DNA of 64,000 bases from Lachnospiraceae bacterium (GTDB taxonomy: Bacteria > Bacillota > Clostridia > Lachnospirales > Lachnospiraceae), in NCBI GenBank assembly GCA_910575035.1, contig CAJTDL010000017.1, positions 1-64,000 of the forward strand, read 5' to 3'. Positions 63,429 to 64,000 of this stretch are shown piece by piece (position 1 is the first letter of the stretch; each line of letters starts with the position of its first letter). The notes beneath the pieces are model-generated. The model did not search any database and was not told the DNA's origin. It was given only the letters and a program-made list of their open reading frames with translations. The translations under genes were made by a program, and so were the position numbers.

Positions 63429-64000
63429 ATGAATATTTTAGAAGTAAAGAACCTCTGCAAAACCTACTTAGTAAACAAACGTCAGAACAATGTCCTGAAA
63501 AACGTAAATTTCACCGTTTCCGAGGGCGAAATGACAGCAGTTATGGGACCCTCCGGTTCGGGCAAATCCACCCTGCTTTACACCGTGTCCGGTATGGACG
63601 GCATCACATCGGGGGAAGTCTTGTTCTGCGGAAAAAATATCACCGCAATGGGAGAAAGAGAGCTTGCCGATGTGCGTCTTGATGAAATGGGATTTATCTT
63701 TCAACAGATGTATATGCTGAAAAACCTCACCGTTCTGGACAACATAATCCTCCCCGCGGCACAATCAAAAAAGAACAGGCCAAGCCGCAGGCAGACCGAT
63801 GAGCGCGGCAGAGCGCTTATGCGCAGGCTCGGCATTGATGAGGTGGGCGGCAACGACATCAACGAGGTGTCTGGCGGACAGCTTCAGAGAGCCTGCATCT
63901 GCCGCAGCATGATAAACAATCCTAGGATGATCTTCGCCGATGAGCCCACAGGCGCATTGAACCGTGCAAGCTCTGACGAGGTCATGAACGAGCTGCTATC
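63429..64000 (+). CDS. ABC transporter ATPase (MacB/LolD type), cut by the window end
   Basis: The first 190 residues of an ATP-binding subunit. Walker A is VMGPSGSGKSTLLYTVSG, the Q-loop is FIFQQMYMLKNLTVLDNI, the signature is VSGGQLQRACICRSMINNP, and Walker B is MIFADEPTGALN. AAAGGAG precedes the ATG, and 14 bases separate it from the FtsX permease. It should form the motor of that permease. The 3' end lies beyond 64000. Confidence 0.92.
   Translation, partial: MNILEVKNLCKTYLVNKRQNNVLKNVNFTVSEGEMTAVMGPSGSGKSTLLYTVSGMDGITSGEVLFCGKNITAMGERELADVRLDEMGFIFQQMYMLKNLTVLDNIILPAAQSKKNRPSRRQTDERGRALMRRLGIDEVGGNDINEVSGGQLQRACICRSMINNPRMIFADEPTGALNRASSDEVMNELL

Overview
The window looks like a chromosomal segment of an anaerobic, spore-forming Firmicute, most likely a gut Lachnospiraceae. 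The reasons are the T-box-cysE-cysS-mrnC-rlmB-sigH block ahead of a tRNA-Thr, the TrkA/TrkH (Ktr-type) potassium pair, strong AGGAGG ribosome binding sites, large Ig-like (Big_2) surface proteins, a flavodiiron protein, and Tn916/Tn1549-type conjugative element debris. The genus is not assigned. No rRNA, CRISPR array or replication origin was seen.

Layout. 1-430: IS200/IS605 remnant. 0.5-8 kb: L-asparaginase, a Big_2/NlpC-P60 secreted protein ending in a perfect 44-bp tandem duplication, an AraC regulator split by two in-frame stops, an XRE regulator among dispersed repeats, and a decayed TetR/MFS pair. 8.3-12.1 kb: a large secreted beta-helix glycosidase. 12.2-13.3 kb: IS256 remnant and a frameshifted gene. 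13.4-26.5 kb: mostly core genes (DUF1653, PAP2 phosphatase, ktrA-ktrB, NYN/LOTUS-like protein, glf, apt, ispF, GNAT, then a cysteine T-box with cysE-cysS-mrnC-rlmB-sigH and tRNA-Thr). 26.5-33.9 kb: an accessory block after the tRNA with a broken YefM/YoeB module, a 1744-residue LamG/Big_2 surface protein with a 42-residue downstream peptide gene and perfect terminator, and an inverted-repeat-bounded element. 34-40.6 kb: an acyl-CoA dehydrogenase/EtfA/rubredoxin fusion with a flavodiiron protein, then lepA and hemW.

40.6-64 kb is a patchwork of degraded conjugative-element genes carrying mostly intact cargo: a lantibiotic-immunity locus (LanFEG-like ABC transporter, YccF protein, two-component system), an XRE-regulated ABC exporter, a four-gene cyclic-nucleotide operon (CHASE2-cyclase, metallo-beta-lactamase-fold hydrolase, GAF-HD hydrolase, FecR-like lipoprotein), and a FtsX-type ABC transporter that runs off the window. 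Two homologous junction sequences, at about 44.1-44.5 and 60.3-60.7 kb, lie just before cargo genes and suggest a shared insertion or recombination context.

The most interesting systems are the cyclic-nucleotide operon, the triple-domain acyl-CoA dehydrogenase beside its likely rubredoxin oxidase, and the short acidic peptide gene behind the giant surface protein. Many genes in the accessory blocks are broken (AraC, MFS, TetR, YoeB, XRE, metallophosphoesterase, FtsX permease), so these regions are decaying quickly.
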